In this document: positions 41,268 through 50,062 of the stretch, in pieces
Layout of the letters: each line of letters starts with the position of its first letter
Numbering within the stretch: position 1 is the stretch's first letter
Source: Bailinhaonella thermotolerans
Lineage (GTDB): Bacteria > Actinomycetota > Actinomycetes > Streptosporangiales > Streptosporangiaceae
Assembly (NCBI RefSeq): GCF_003594875.1
Contig: NZ_QZEY01000011.1
Span: forward strand, 1 to 64,000
DNA length: 64,000 nt
Direction: 5' to 3'
Position numbers and translations under genes: made by a program
The notes under the pieces: model-generated
Seen by the model: the letters and a program-made list of their open reading frames with translations, nothing else
Database searches by the model: none
Told to the model about the DNA's origin: nothing

Positions 41268-42851
41268 TCAGCCCTTCGCCCGCTCGCCCTCGTCCTCCCC
41301 GCTGACCCGGCGGAGGGCGTCGGGCAGCCCGCGGTGGCGGGGGTGGCGGGCCTCTCCCGCGCCCGGGTCCTGGCGCAGCTCCTTCACCAGGGCCACGCAG
41401 AGCAGCAGCATGACGACCATGAACGGCAGCGCGATCAGGATGGTGGCCTGCTGCAGCGCCTCCAGCCCGCCGGCCAGCAGCAGCACCAGCGCCACCACGC
41501 CCACCAGCACGCCCCACAGGGTGACCAGCGGCCGCGGGGGGTGGAGGGAGCCCCGCGCCGACAGCGAGCCGAGCACCAGGGCGGCCGAGTCCGCGCTGGT
41601 GATGAAGTAGAGCGCCACCAGGACCGCGGTGACGGCGACGGCGAGCGTGCCGAGGGGGAACTGCCCGACGAGCGCGAACATCGCCGCCTCGGCGCCCTCG
41701 GCGATCTTGGCGGTGAAGTCGGCCGCGCCCGAGAGCTGCATCCACACGGCGCTTCCGCCGCTGACCGAGAACCAGAGCAGGCTGGCCCCGGACGGGATGA
41801 GCAGCACGCCGATCACGAACTCCCGGATCGTGCGCCCCCGGGAGATCCGGGCGATGAACGCGCCCACGAACGGCGCCCAGGACATCCACCACGCCCAGTA
41901 GAAGAACGTCCACGCGCTCAGCCAGTCCTTGTCCACGAGCGTGCCCGTCCGCGAGGACATCAGCAGCAGGTCGTCGAGGTACCCGCCGAGCGAGGCCGGG
42001 ATCATGCCGAGGATCGCCACGGTCGGCCCGAAGACGAAGACGAACACCGTCAGCGCCGCCACCAGGTAGACGTTGAGGGTGCTGAGGACGCGCACGCCGC
42101 GGTTCACCCCGCTGGCCGCCGACACGACGAACGCGGCCGTCAGCGCGATGATGACGATCACTTCGAGGCGCCGCCCGCTGAGCCCGAACAGCTCGTTCAG
42201 GCCGTACTCCACCTGGAGCGCCCCGAGGCCCAGGCTCGTCGCCGTGCCGAAGGCCGTCGCCAGGATGGCCAGCAGGTCCAGCGCCCGCCCCACGACCGGC
42301 CTGGGCCGGCCGCCGAACAGCGGGGTGAACGCCTCGCTGAACCGGTTGCCCCGCCCCTTGCGGAACGTGGAGTAGGCCAGGGCCATCCCGGTGACCGCGT
42401 AGATGGCCCAGGGATGCAGGGTCCAGTGGAACAGGGAGAACTCCATCGCGGTCTGCGCGGCCTGCGGCGAGCCCGCCTTGACGCCGAGCCCGGGCGGCGG
42501 GCTGAGCAGGTGGGTCATGGGCTCGGCCACGCCGTAGAACATCAGGCCGATGCCCATCCCGGAGCTGAACATCATCGCCGTCCAGGCGAGGTTGCCGAAC
42601 TCGGGGACGTCGTCGTCGCGGCCCAGGCGGATCCGCCCGAACCGGCTGAGCGCCAGCACGACGGCCAGGACCAGGAAGAGGTCGGCGGCCACCACGAACA
42701 GCCAGCCGAAGTTGCCCACGACCCAGCCGAGCGCGGCGTCCCCGCCCCGGGCGACCGGCCCGGTGAAGACCGCCGCGCACAGCACCACCGCCAGCAGCGA
42801 GCCCACGGCGACCGCCAGCAGAGGGAGATCGAGTCTCAGCCGGCGCACCAC
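41268..42851 (-). CDS. BCCT family betaine/choline/carnitine transporter
   Basis: 527 aa, 12 helices, Na+- or H+-coupled uptake of quaternary ammonium solutes. Diagnostic segments: FSSGMGIGLMFYGVAEPMTH, FSLFHWTLHPWAIYAVTGMA and WAWWMSWAPFVGAFIARISR, then GRTIREFVIG. Start is one of two adjacent GTGs (42851 or 42848) after GGAGG. Highly charged C-terminal tail, often osmosensory. Solute not determined. Confidence 0.92.
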   Translation of the reverse strand: MVRRLRLDLPLLAVAVGSLLAVVLCAAVFTGPVARGGDAALGWVVGNFGWLFVVAADLFLVLAVVLALSRFGRIRLGRDDDVPEFGNLAWTAMMFSSGMGIGLMFYGVAEPMTHLLSPPPGLGVKAGSPQAAQTAMEFSLFHWTLHPWAIYAVTGMALAYSTFRKGRGNRFSEAFTPLFGGRPRPVVGRALDLLAILATAFGTATSLGLGALQVEYGLNELFGLSGRRLEVIVIIALTAAFVVSAASGVNRGVRVLSTLNVYLVAALTVFVFVFGPTVAILGMIPASLGGYLDDLLLMSSRTGTLVDKDWLSAWTFFYWAWWMSWAPFVGAFIARISRGRTIREFVIGVLLIPSGASLLWFSVSGGSAVWMQLSGAADFTAKIAEGAEAAMFALVGQFPLGTLAVAVTAVLVALYFITSADSAALVLGSLSARGSLHPPRPLVTLWGVLVGVVALVLLLAGGLEALQQATILIALPFMVVMLLLCVALVKELRQDPGAGEARHPRHRGLPDALRRVSGEDEGERAKG

Positions 42852-42990
42852 ACCTCCAGGAATCGCTACTGAGAGTGAGACAAATGATCCCCAGAGTGAA
42901 TCCCGCTAATCACGCCGCGCGGGACGCCGTCGGCGCGCGTCGCGGCGTCGGGCCTTCGCCGTTCTCCGATCAGCGGCCCGGCCCGGCTGG

Positions 42991-42996
42991 TAGCCT
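42991..42996 (+). promoter_or_regulatory. -10-like element of thr leader
   Basis: TAGCCT ends exactly 6 nt before the leader-peptide ATG, suggesting the transcript begins at or next to the start codon. No convincing -35 seen at 17 nt. Confidence 0.4.
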
Positions 42997-43002
42997 GGCG
43001 GT

Positions 43003-43053
43003 ATGCAGCGCGCTTTCGTGACGACGACGCCGGAGACCGTCCCGGCGCGCTGA
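43003..43053 (+). CDS. Threonine-rich leader peptide
   Basis: 16 codons: MQRAFVTTTPETVPAR, then TGA. Three consecutive Thr codons (ACG ACG ACG) and a fourth nearby, directly upstream of a hairpin and a ThrRS gene. Low charged tRNA-Thr would stall a ribosome on this run. No SD, so probably a leaderless start. Confidence 0.65.
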   Translation: MQRAFVTTTPETVPAR

Positions 43054-43065
43054 CCATTGACCAGA

Positions 43066-43099
43066 CCGAAGCCCCGGGGCAGACGCCCCGGGGCTTCGG
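43066..43099 (+). terminator. Attenuator hairpin before thrS
   Basis: Perfect 15-bp stem CCGAAGCCCCGGGGC / GCCCCGGGGCTTCGG with a 4-nt AGAC loop, starting 13 nt after the leader stop codon and ending 37 nt before thrS. There is no T-run, so it may act as a GC-rich terminator, a pause site or a block to initiation. I could not draw a clear alternative (antiterminator) stem by eye. Confidence 0.7.
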
Positions 43100-43136
43100 C
43101 GTCTCCCGGCGGCGTCCGCCCCGCCCGGAGGCCACC

Positions 43137-44375
43137 ATGACCGACCAGATGACCGACCATCTGACCGACCACCGCAGGCTCGGCCGCGAGCTGGAACTGT
43201 TCGGCACCGACCCGCTGATCGGCGCCGGCCTGCCGTACTGGCTGCCCGACGGCGCCGCCGTACGGCACAGCCTGGAGGAGTACGTCCGCGACGTGGAGCG
43301 GAAGGCCGGATACCGGCACGTCTACTCCCCCGTCCTCGGCAAACGCGAGATGTACGAGATCTCCGGGCACTGGGCGCACTACCGCGACGACATGTTCCCG
43401 CCGATGGACCTCGGCGGGGAGCAGGTGGTGCTGCGGCCCAGCCTGTGCCCGCACCACGCGGTCATGTTCCGGTCGCGCGCCCGCGGCTACCGCGAGCTGC
43501 CGTACCGGATGGCCGAGCTGGGGCCGATGTACCGCGCGGAGCTGTCGGGGGTGCTCGGCGGGCTCACCCGGGTGCGCGCGATCCAGCTCAACGACGCGCA
43601 CGTGTTCTGCACCCTGGACCAGGTGGGCGAGGAGGCCGCCGCCGCGCTCGGCCTGATCCGGCGCGCGTACGCCGACCTGGGCATCGAGGCGGCCCGGTTC
43701 CGGCTGTCGCTGCCCGGCGGCGGCGGCAAGTACGTCGCGGACCCGGGGATGTGGCGCCGCGCCGAGGCCATGCTGACCGAGGTGCTGGACGCCTCGGGAC
43801 TGGAGTACGAACCGGCCGAGGGCGAGGCCGCGTTCTACGGCCCCAAGATCGACGTACAGGTCGCCGACCCGGCCGGGCGGGAGTCCACCCTGTCCACCGT
43901 CCAGGTGGACTTCCACCAGCCCGAGCGCTTCGACCTGTCCTACATCGGCCCCGACGGCGCGCGGCACCGCCCGGTCATGGTCCACCGCGCGATCATCGGC
44001 AGCGTCGAGCGCGCCGTCGCCCACCTCATCGAGGCGCACGCGGGCGCGTTCCCGGCCTGGCTGGCCCCGCTCCAGCTCGTGGCCCTGCCCGTCACCGACC
44101 AGGAGGTGCCCGCCGCCCTGGAGCTGGTACGGCGGTGCGCCGAGCGGGGCCTGCGCGCCGACCTCGCCGACCCCTCGCGCGGGACCCTCGGGGCGCGGAT
44201 CCGCGAGGCCCGGCTCGTGCCGTACCAGGCGGTCATCGGGCCGCGGGAGGCCGTGGACTCGCTGGCGGCCCCGCGCCTGCGCGACGGGCGCCGCCCCGGC
44301 GCGCTCCCCGTCCCCGAGCTGGTGGACCGCGTGGCGGCCGTGGCCGCCTCCCGCTCCCACGAGCTCTGGGCCTGA
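43137..44375 (+). CDS. thrS: Threonyl-tRNA synthetase, short form without editing domain
   Basis: 412 aa: catalytic class II core plus anticodon-binding domain. Motif 2 MYRAELSGVLGGLTRVRAIQ, motif 3 VMVHRAIIGSVERAVAHL, zinc ligands Cys in LRPSLCPHHAVMF and His in NDAHVFCTL and MVHRAI. The TGS and editing (SAD) domains of normal 640-aa ThrRS are missing; the protein starts with a short MTDQMTDHLTDH repeat. It should charge tRNA-Thr but could not clear Ser-tRNA-Thr. GGAGG precedes the ATG. A housekeeping copy must lie elsewhere; this may be a stress or inhibitor-resistant copy under attenuation. Confidence 0.92.
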   Translation: MTDQMTDHLTDHRRLGRELELFGTDPLIGAGLPYWLPDGAAVRHSLEEYVRDVERKAGYRHVYSPVLGKREMYEISGHWAHYRDDMFPPMDLGGEQVVLRPSLCPHHAVMFRSRARGYRELPYRMAELGPMYRAELSGVLGGLTRVRAIQLNDAHVFCTLDQVGEEAAAALGLIRRAYADLGIEAARFRLSLPGGGGKYVADPGMWRRAEAMLTEVLDASGLEYEPAEGEAAFYGPKIDVQVADPAGRESTLSTVQVDFHQPERFDLSYIGPDGARHRPVMVHRAIIGSVERAVAHLIEAHAGAFPAWLAPLQLVALPVTDQEVPAALELVRRCAERGLRADLADPSRGTLGARIREARLVPYQAVIGPREAVDSLAAPRLRDGRRPGALPVPELVDRVAAVAASRSHELWA

Positions 44376-44519
44376 CGGCGCCCCGGCAGCCGGCCCGGCC
44401 ACGCCGCCCCCCGCTCACGCCGTACGGCAGGAGCGGGGGGCGGCGGCGTGCCGGACGGGGCGTTGACGGGCGGGGCGGTACCCTTCTAGGGTTAGTTAGT
44501 GGAGTAAGGAACCATAGAA

Positions 44520-44885
44520 GTGGGTGGCATGTTCGACGACCGGAGCCCCATCTACCGCCAAATCGCCGAGCGCATCAAGGCCGACGTGCTCAGCGAGGCG
44601 CTGAAGGGCGACGAGCAGGTGATGTCCACCAACCAGTACGCCGCCTTCTACCGGATCAACCCCGCCACGGCGGCGAAGGCGTTCCAGCAGCTCGTGGACG
44701 AGGGCGTGCTCTACAAGAAGCGAGGGATCGGCATGTTCGTCAGCCCGGACGCGCGGGACCGGCTGCGCAAGGCGCGCAGGGAGACCTTCTTCGCCGACGT
44801 GGTCGAACCGATGGTGACGGAGGCGCGGGCGATCGGGATCCCCCTGACGGAGATCATCGCGCGCATTCAGGAGCTGGAGGACTGA
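44520..44885 (+). CDS. GntR-family regulator, YtrA type
   Basis: 121 aa, the short YtrA layout: RSPIYRQIAERIKADVLSEA, LKGDEQVMSTNQYAAFYRIN, PATAAKAFQQLVDEGVLYKK, RGIGMFVSP, then a short dimerising helix. Start GTG 44520 has AAGGA 8 nt upstream; ATG 44529 is an alternative. First gene of an operon with ABC ATPase and permease, which it likely represses, possibly in response to cell-envelope stress. Confidence 0.9.
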   Translation: MGGMFDDRSPIYRQIAERIKADVLSEALKGDEQVMSTNQYAAFYRINPATAAKAFQQLVDEGVLYKKRGIGMFVSPDARDRLRKARRETFFADVVEPMVTEARAIGIPLTEIIARIQELED

Positions 44886-44887
44886 CG

Positions 44888-45757
44888 ATGCGCACCGACG
44901 TCGAGGACCTGGTGTTACGGTACGGCGAGGCGACCGCGCTGGACCGCATGACCTTCAGCCTGGCCGAGAACAAGATCTACGGGCTGCTGGGCCGCAACGG
45001 CTCGGGGAAGACGAGCCTGCTGTCGGTGCTGGCCGGATTCCGCCGCGAGACCTCCGGGCGGGTCCGCGTGGACGGGCGGCCGGTGTTCGAGAACGGCGCG
45101 CTGACCCGCGAGATCAGCCTCATCAGGGACGCGGGCGAGACCATCGACATCGGCACCGTCGGCGACGTGTTCTACTTCGCCGAGTGGCTGCGGCCGCGCT
45201 GGGACGGCGCCTTCGCCCGCGAGCTGCTGGACCTGTTCGGGCTGAAGCCGAAGATGAACGTCAAGACCATGTCCAAGGGCCAGCGCTCGGCCCTGGGCGT
45301 GGTGGTGGGACTGGCCGGGCGGGCGCCGCTGACCATGTTCGACGAGGCGTACCTGGGCATGGACGCCCCCTCGCGGTACGCCTTCTACGACGCCCTCCTG
45401 GCCGACTACGCCGAGCACCCCCGCACGATCATCCTGTCCACCCACCTCATCGAGGAGATCGGCGCCCTCTTCGAGGACGTGCTGATCATCGACCGGGGCC
45501 GGCTGGTCGTTCACGAGGACCGCGACACGCTCCTGTCGCGCGGCACCTCCGTGACCGGCCCGGCCGCCCAGGTCGAGGCGTTCACCGCGGGCATGAACGT
45601 GCTCGGGACCAAGGAGCTGGGCCCCACCCGGTCGGCCGCGGTCTACGGCGAGCTGGACGAGGCCCGCCGCCGCAAGGCCGCCGAGGCGGGGCTGGAGCTC
45701 GGCCCCATCTCCCTGCAGGACCTGTTCGTGCACCTCACCGGAGGGACCTCCCGATGA
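44888..45757 (+). CDS. ABC transporter ATP-binding protein
   Basis: 289 aa. Walker A YGLLGRNGSGKTSLLSVLAG, degenerate signature TMSKGQRSALG in place of LSGGQ, Walker B LTMFDEAYLGMD with catalytic Glu, H-loop IILSTHLIEEI. The tenth codon is TTA (44915-44917), the rare Leu codon. Starts 2 nt after the gntR stop; its SD lies in the end of gntR. The 3' end overlaps the permease gene by 4 nt (ATGA), showing tight coupling. Confidence 0.92.
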   Translation: MRTDVEDLVLRYGEATALDRMTFSLAENKIYGLLGRNGSGKTSLLSVLAGFRRETSGRVRVDGRPVFENGALTREISLIRDAGETIDIGTVGDVFYFAEWLRPRWDGAFARELLDLFGLKPKMNVKTMSKGQRSALGVVVGLAGRAPLTMFDEAYLGMDAPSRYAFYDALLADYAEHPRTIILSTHLIEEIGALFEDVLIIDRGRLVVHEDRDTLLSRGTSVTGPAAQVEAFTAGMNVLGTKELGPTRSAAVYGELDEARRRKAAEAGLELGPISLQDLFVHLTGGTSR

Positions 45758-46461
45758 GATTCCCCAGCCGCCTGTTCGCCGCCCAGGCCTGGTTCGCGGC
45801 CATGGCCTGGCTCGTGCTCGCCGGGGTGATCGCCGTGATCGTCCTGGCGGTCGTCCTCGCCGCGGGCCCGCCCCGGCAGAGCGTGTGGGAGCAGGCCTCC
45901 CAGGTCCCGCGGTGGTTCACGCTGTTCGTCGGGGTCTTCATGGTCCGGGAGTACCTCCCGCTCTACATCGCGCACGGCCAGACCCGGCGCCGCTTCACCG
46001 GTCACCTGGCCCTCACCGTGCTGGCGTACGCGCCGTACGCCGCAGCCCTGGTCACGCTGGGCTTCCTGCTGGAGGCCCTGGTGTACGCCGCCGCCGGGTG
46101 GCCGCAGGCGCTCGACCGGGCGCACCTGTACTCCTCGCCCACGCAGGTCCACCTGGTCTTCGCCGAGTACCTCGTGGAGATCCTGGCGTGGACCTCGGTG
46201 GGCTGCCTGCTGGGGGCCGCCTTCTACCGGTGGGGCGCGGGCGGGATCCTCATGATCCCTCCGGCCGCGGCCATGATCCTGCTGGCCGAGGGCTCGGTCG
46301 GCGCCCCGGCCAACCTTCCGATGCTCGCCTCGCGCCTGCGCGTCGACCTGGCGGTCTACCCGGCGCTGGCGCTCGGCGTCGCCCTGCTCACCTTCCTCGT
46401 CGCGACCGGCCTGACCTGGACCCTGATCCGGGACATGCCCCTCCGCAACCGCCTGGCCTGA
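45754..46461 (+). CDS. ABC transporter permease
   Basis: 235 aa with six hydrophobic segments (AAMAWLVLAGVIAVIVLAVV, WFTLFVGVFMVREYLPLYIA, LTVLAYAPYAAALVTLGFLL, ILAWTSVGCLLGAAFYRWGA, ILMIPPAAAMILLAEG, LALGVALLTFLVATGLTWTL). Probable membrane part of the GntR-ABC exporter. Convergent with the HTH_42 gene, which in the present reading frame would run antisense through it. Confidence 0.85.
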   Translation: MRFPSRLFAAQAWFAAMAWLVLAGVIAVIVLAVVLAAGPPRQSVWEQASQVPRWFTLFVGVFMVREYLPLYIAHGQTRRRFTGHLALTVLAYAPYAAALVTLGFLLEALVYAAAGWPQALDRAHLYSSPTQVHLVFAEYLVEILAWTSVGCLLGAAFYRWGAGGILMIPPAAAMILLAEGSVGAPANLPMLASRLRVDLAVYPALALGVALLTFLVATGLTWTLIRDMPLRNRLA

Positions 46462-46505
46462 CCGGCCCGCGACTCCGCCCGGGCCGTACGGCCGGGGCGG
46501 CGGGC

Positions 46506-47631
46506 TCAGTCGGGGGGGCAGGAGGCGGACGTCGTGGGCGGCGGCGGGGTCGGTGAAGGCGAGGAGCCGGGCGGCCTCGTCCCCGACGGCCGCGCGGTCC
46601 CCGGCGGAGAGGGGGCGGAACGGGCGGACGGCGATCGTGACCACGCCCTTCTCGGCCGAGCGGGTCCAGGTGGCGGCGACCGTTCCGTCCACCAGGACGG
46701 TCGCGGCGATGGCGTCGCCCACGCAGACCCGGCGGCGGACCTCGTCGGTCATGATCCGGGTGCGGTCGGAGTACGCCAGCAGCGCCGCGTCGAACTCGGG
46801 GAGGAACCGGACCGGCGCCGGCGTGTCGGGCGCGGGGCGGGGCGCGTCCGGCAGGTCGAACAGCTCCCGCCCGGACTCGTCGGCGAACACCCGCAGCTCG
46901 CCCCGCATCCCGTCGATCACCTCGCGCAGCCCCGGCACCCCGGACCAGGCCCGCACGTCGGACGCGCTCGCCGGGCCGAAGGCCGCGAGGTACCGCCGGA
47001 CCAGCTCGGCCGCGTCCCGCGCGGTGGCCTCCCGGCGCGCCCCGGTCCCGTCGGCCAGGGCGTACGGCGTCGCGCCCCGCACGTTCCAGGTGCCGCTGGG
47101 CGCCGGGTGGATCAGCGGCTCCAGATACTGCGCGGACCAGCCCAGGGCCTGCGCGTCCGCGCCCGGCCGCCGGGCGGCGAGCAGCCGCCCCAGCTCCGGC
47201 CGGGTGATCACGCGGCCGCCGGCGAGCAGGTCCCGCGTCTCGGCGGCCAGCGCGTCCAGGTCCACGCCCTCGGTGCGGCGGCCGAACACGTTGCGCTGGA
47301 CCCGGCGGAGCATGCCCGCGAGCAGCGGGCGCACCAGCCCGAAGTCCCCCGCCGTGAGCAGGTGCTGGGTGGCACGCAGCGAGACGGACCGGACGAGCGT
47401 GCCGTCCTCGATCGCGGCGGTCAGCCGCTTGATCTCGAACCCCTCGATCCTGGACCACAGGGACAGATAGGGCGGGTTCGGGTCCTGGGCGTTCAGCCCG
47501 AACAGCCGGCCGACGGCCTCGCCCACCGGCAGCTCCGCCCGCTCCAGGAGGAGCTGCCGGTGCAGCGCGGCCCGGTTGAGCGCCCGGGGACCGAGCGTCC
47601 CGGACCGCCGCGCCGATCCCCGGGCGCCCAT
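46506..47631 (-). CDS. Winged-helix DNA-binding (HTH_42/AlkZ-like) protein, 3' end probably frameshifted
   Basis: About 375 aa of recognisable sequence: LNRAALHRQLLLERAELPVG, EAVGRLFGLNAQDPNPPYLS, LRATQHLLTAGDFGLVRPLL, VRFLPEFDAALLAYSDRTRI, VDGTVAATWTRSAEKGVVTI. Family HTH_42, related to the AlkZ DNA glycosylase. As written, the frame passes a run of seven G (46512-46518 on the plus strand) and stays open to 45643, antisense to the ABC genes. One G fewer would give a stop at 46506-46508, just where the family normally ends. ATG follows the TAG of the epoxide hydrolase directly (TAGATG). Confidence 0.75.
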
Positions 47632-48921
47632 CTAGCGCACCTTCCCGAAGAACTCGCGCACGTCGGCGACCAGCAGGTCCGGCCGCTCCATGGACAGGAA
47701 GTGCCCGCCCTCGCCCAGCTCGGTCCAGCGGGTGACGTTGTGGTCCCGCTCGGCCCAGCGCCGGACGGTCTTGTCGTGGGCCGAGACGAGCACCGCGGTC
47801 GGGACCGTCCCGCGCGCGGCCGCCGCCCAGTCCTCGCCGCCGGAGTCCCAGCCGGACCCCTCGCCCGCGCCCTCCCCCGCGGCGCCGGACGGGTCCCCGC
47901 CCCGGCCCGCGGACCCGTCCGCGGCGGCGCTCCCCCGGTCCCCGGCCTGGTCCCAGTCCCCCGCCTGGCTCCAGTCGTTCGCGGTCATCTCCTCGTAGTA
48001 GACCTGGGCGGCCGAGCCCGCCGTACCGGTGAACCAGTAGATCGACACGTCGGTGAGCATGCGGTCCCGGTCCACGGCGTCCTCCGGCAGCCCCTCCTCC
48101 GGCATCGTGAGCTCCTTGAACTTCTCCACGATCCAGGCGAGCTGGCCGACCGGCGAGTCGTGCAGCCCGTACGCCACCGTCTGCGGGCGCTTGGAGTTGC
48201 ACTGCAGGTAGCCGTCGTTGAAGTCCCGCATGGCGTCCCAGCGGCGCTGGTCCGCCTCGCTGAGGCCGTCCAGCTCGCCGTCCTGCCCGGCGGGGAAGGT
48301 GAGCATCGCGTTCACGTGGACGCCCGCGACGCGCTCGGGGGCCAGCTTGCCGATCTCCGGGGCCACCCACGAGCCGGTGTCGTACCCCTGCACGCCGTAC
48401 CGCTCATAGCCGAGGCGGGCCATCAGCTCGGTGAACACCCCGGCCATGCGCGCCGCGCCCATGCCGGGGCCGGCCAGCGGCGTGGAGAAGCCGAACCCCG
48501 GCAGCGACGGGATCACCAGGTGGAAGGCGTTCTCCGGGTCGCCGCCGTGCGCGCGGGGGTCTGCGAGCGGGCCGATCACGTCCAGGAAGTCGGTGACGTT
48601 GCCCGGCCAGCCGTGCAGCATCAGCAGCGGGAACGCGCCCGGCTCGGGCGACCGGACGTGCAGGAAGTGCACGTTCTGCCCATCGATCGTGGTGACGAAC
48701 TGCGGGTGCTCGTTGATCTCGGCCTCGTGCGCGCGCCAGTCGTACTCCGTGCGCCAGTACTCCGCCAGCTCCTTGAGGTAGCCCACCGGGACGCCGCGGC
48801 TCCAGCCGACGCCCGGCAGCTCGTCCGGCCAGCGGGCGCCGGCCAGCCGCGCCTTCAGGTCGTCGATCAGGGCCTGGGGGATGTCGATGCGGAACGGGCG
48901 GATCTCCTGCGTCTTCGTCAT
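47632..48921 (-). CDS. Epoxide hydrolase (EHN family)
   Basis: About 429 aa. N-terminal EHN region [40 protein letters not shown], oxyanion-side [20 protein letters not shown], nucleophile elbow [17 protein letters not shown] (Asp nucleophile), cap and His in [13 protein letters not shown] Gly/Ala/Asp/Ser-rich insertion of about 50 residues (DNA about 47845-47975) lengthens the cap region. ATG 48921 favoured; GTG 48930 is possible. Divergent from the WYL regulator at 48984. Confidence 0.88.
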   Translation of the reverse strand: MTKTQEIRPFRIDIPQALIDDLKARLAGARWPDELPGVGWSRGVPVGYLKELAEYWRTEYDWRAHEAEINEHPQFVTTIDGQNVHFLHVRSPEPGAFPLLMLHGWPGNVTDFLDVIGPLADPRAHGGDPENAFHLVIPSLPGFGFSTPLAGPGMGAARMAGVFTELMARLGYERYGVQGYDTGSWVAPEIGKLAPERVAGVHVNAMLTFPAGQDGELDGLSEADQRRWDAMRDFNDGYLQCNSKRPQTVAYGLHDSPVGQLAWIVEKFKELTMPEEGLPEDAVDRDRMLTDVSIYWFTGTAGSAAQVYYEEMTANDWSQAGDWDQAGDRGSAAADGSAGRGGDPSGAAGEGAGEGSGWDSGGEDWAAAARGTVPTAVLVSAHDKTVRRWAERDHNVTRWTELGEGGHFLSMERPDLLVADVREFFGKVR

Positions 48922-48941
48922 GACCCCCACGTTAGGAAGCC

Positions 48942-48964
48942 CTTAGGACGGGTTCGGTCCTAAG
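48942..48964. promoter_or_regulatory. Palindromic operator of WYL regulator (copy 2)
   Basis: Perfect 8-bp inverted repeat CTTAGGAC - 7 nt - GTCCTAAG between the divergent epoxide-hydrolase and WYL genes. Same geometry, different sequence, as at 15169-15193. A further TTAGGA half-like word lies at 48932. Confidence 0.7.
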
Positions 48965-48983
48965 CTTCGGGCAATCTGGAGGC

Positions 48984-49958
48984 ATGCTGGAAACCTCCGC
49001 GCGGCTGCTGAAACTCCTGTCCCTCCTCCAGACCCACCGCGAGTGGTCCGGCGCCGAGCTCGCCGAGCGGCTGGGGATCACCACCCGCACGGTCCGCCGC
49101 GACGTGGACCGGCTGCGCGAGCTGGGGTACCCGGTGCACGCCACCCAGGGGACCGCCGGGTACCGCCTGGGCGCGGGCGCGTCGCTGCCGCCGCTGCTGC
49201 TCGACGACGACGAGGCCGTGGCGGTCGCGGTCGGGCTGCGGACGGCCGCGGGCGGGTCGGTCGCCGGCATCGAGGAGACCTCGCTGCGCGCGCTCACCAA
49301 GCTCGAACAGGTCCTGCCCTCCCGCCTCCGCCACCGGGTGAACGCCCTGAACACCGCGACCGTGCGCGTCGGCGCCCCCACCACGCGGGTCAGCCCCGAC
49401 ACACTGATGACGATCGCCGAGGCGTGCCGCCGCCACGAGCGCCTGCGCTTCGACTACACCAGCCCGCGCGGCGGCGAGTCGCGGCGCGAGACCGAGCCGC
49501 ACAGCCTGGTCAGCTTCAGCCGCCACTGGTACCTCGTCGCCTGGGACACCGCCCGCCGGGACTGGCGCAGCTTCCGCGTGGACCGCCTGCGCCCGCTCAC
49601 CCCCAACGGCGCCCGCTTCACCCCCCGCGAACCGCCGTACGGCGACGCGGCCACCTACCTGTCCCACCAGCTCTCGTCCCACACCTGGCCCTGGCGCGCG
49701 GTGGTCCGCCTGCACGAGTCCGCCGGGGCGATCGCCGACCGGATCTGGCCGGGCATGGGCGCGGTCGAGGCCGAGGGCGAGTCGAGCTGCCTCCTCCACG
49801 TCGGCGCCGACTCCCCGGCCGACCTGGTCTGGATGATCACCTCCGTGAACGCGGACTTCACCCTCGTGAGCGGCCCGCCCGAGCTGGCCGAGGCCATCCG
49901 GGCCCAGGCCGCCCGCTGTCTGCGCGCCGTGGGCGACGGCGCGGGCCGTACGGCCTGA
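48984..49958 (+). CDS. YafY-type WYL-domain transcriptional regulator
   Basis: 324 aa, a paralogue of the protein at 15212. HTH_11: LETSARLLKLLSLLQTHREW, LAERLGITTRTVRRDVDRLR. WYL region: RLRFDYTSPRGGESRRETEP, HSLVSFSRHWYLVAWDTARR, DWRSFRVDRL. WCX C-terminus. CAATCT lies 6 nt before the ATG, though GGAGG is also within that gap. Probably controls the divergent epoxide hydrolase/HTH_42 pair. Confidence 0.9.
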   Translation: MLETSARLLKLLSLLQTHREWSGAELAERLGITTRTVRRDVDRLRELGYPVHATQGTAGYRLGAGASLPPLLLDDDEAVAVAVGLRTAAGGSVAGIEETSLRALTKLEQVLPSRLRHRVNALNTATVRVGAPTTRVSPDTLMTIAEACRRHERLRFDYTSPRGGESRRETEPHSLVSFSRHWYLVAWDTARRDWRSFRVDRLRPLTPNGARFTPREPPYGDAATYLSHQLSSHTWPWRAVVRLHESAGAIADRIWPGMGAVEAEGESSCLLHVGADSPADLVWMITSVNADFTLVSGPPELAEAIRAQAARCLRAVGDGAGRTA

Positions 49959-49996
49959 GCCCGGGTCGCCGCAGGTGGTTCCGGGCACCTGACTTG

Positions 49997-50042
49997 CGGA
50001 GCGTTTCGCTCCGGTATAGCTTGGCGGAGTAAATCGCTCCGG
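49997..50042. promoter_or_regulatory. Two CGGAG-N-CTCCG palindromes before the NmrA gene
   Basis: CGGAGCG-TTT-CGCTCCGG (49997-50014) and CGGAGTA-AAT-CGCTCCGG (50025-50042), 28 bp apart, both followed by an AT-rich A/T word. They sit just upstream of the NmrA-type gene and would cover its promoter. No regulator is divergent, so the repressor probably acts in trans (HxlR/MarR-like is a guess). Confidence 0.65.
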
Positions 50043-50062
50043 ATGAGAGGTGTCCTTTCACC

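Noticed and set aside
45643-46505. C-terminal extension of the HTH_42 frame
   Set aside because: Low-complexity, antisense to two well supported ABC genes; better explained by a homopolymer length change.
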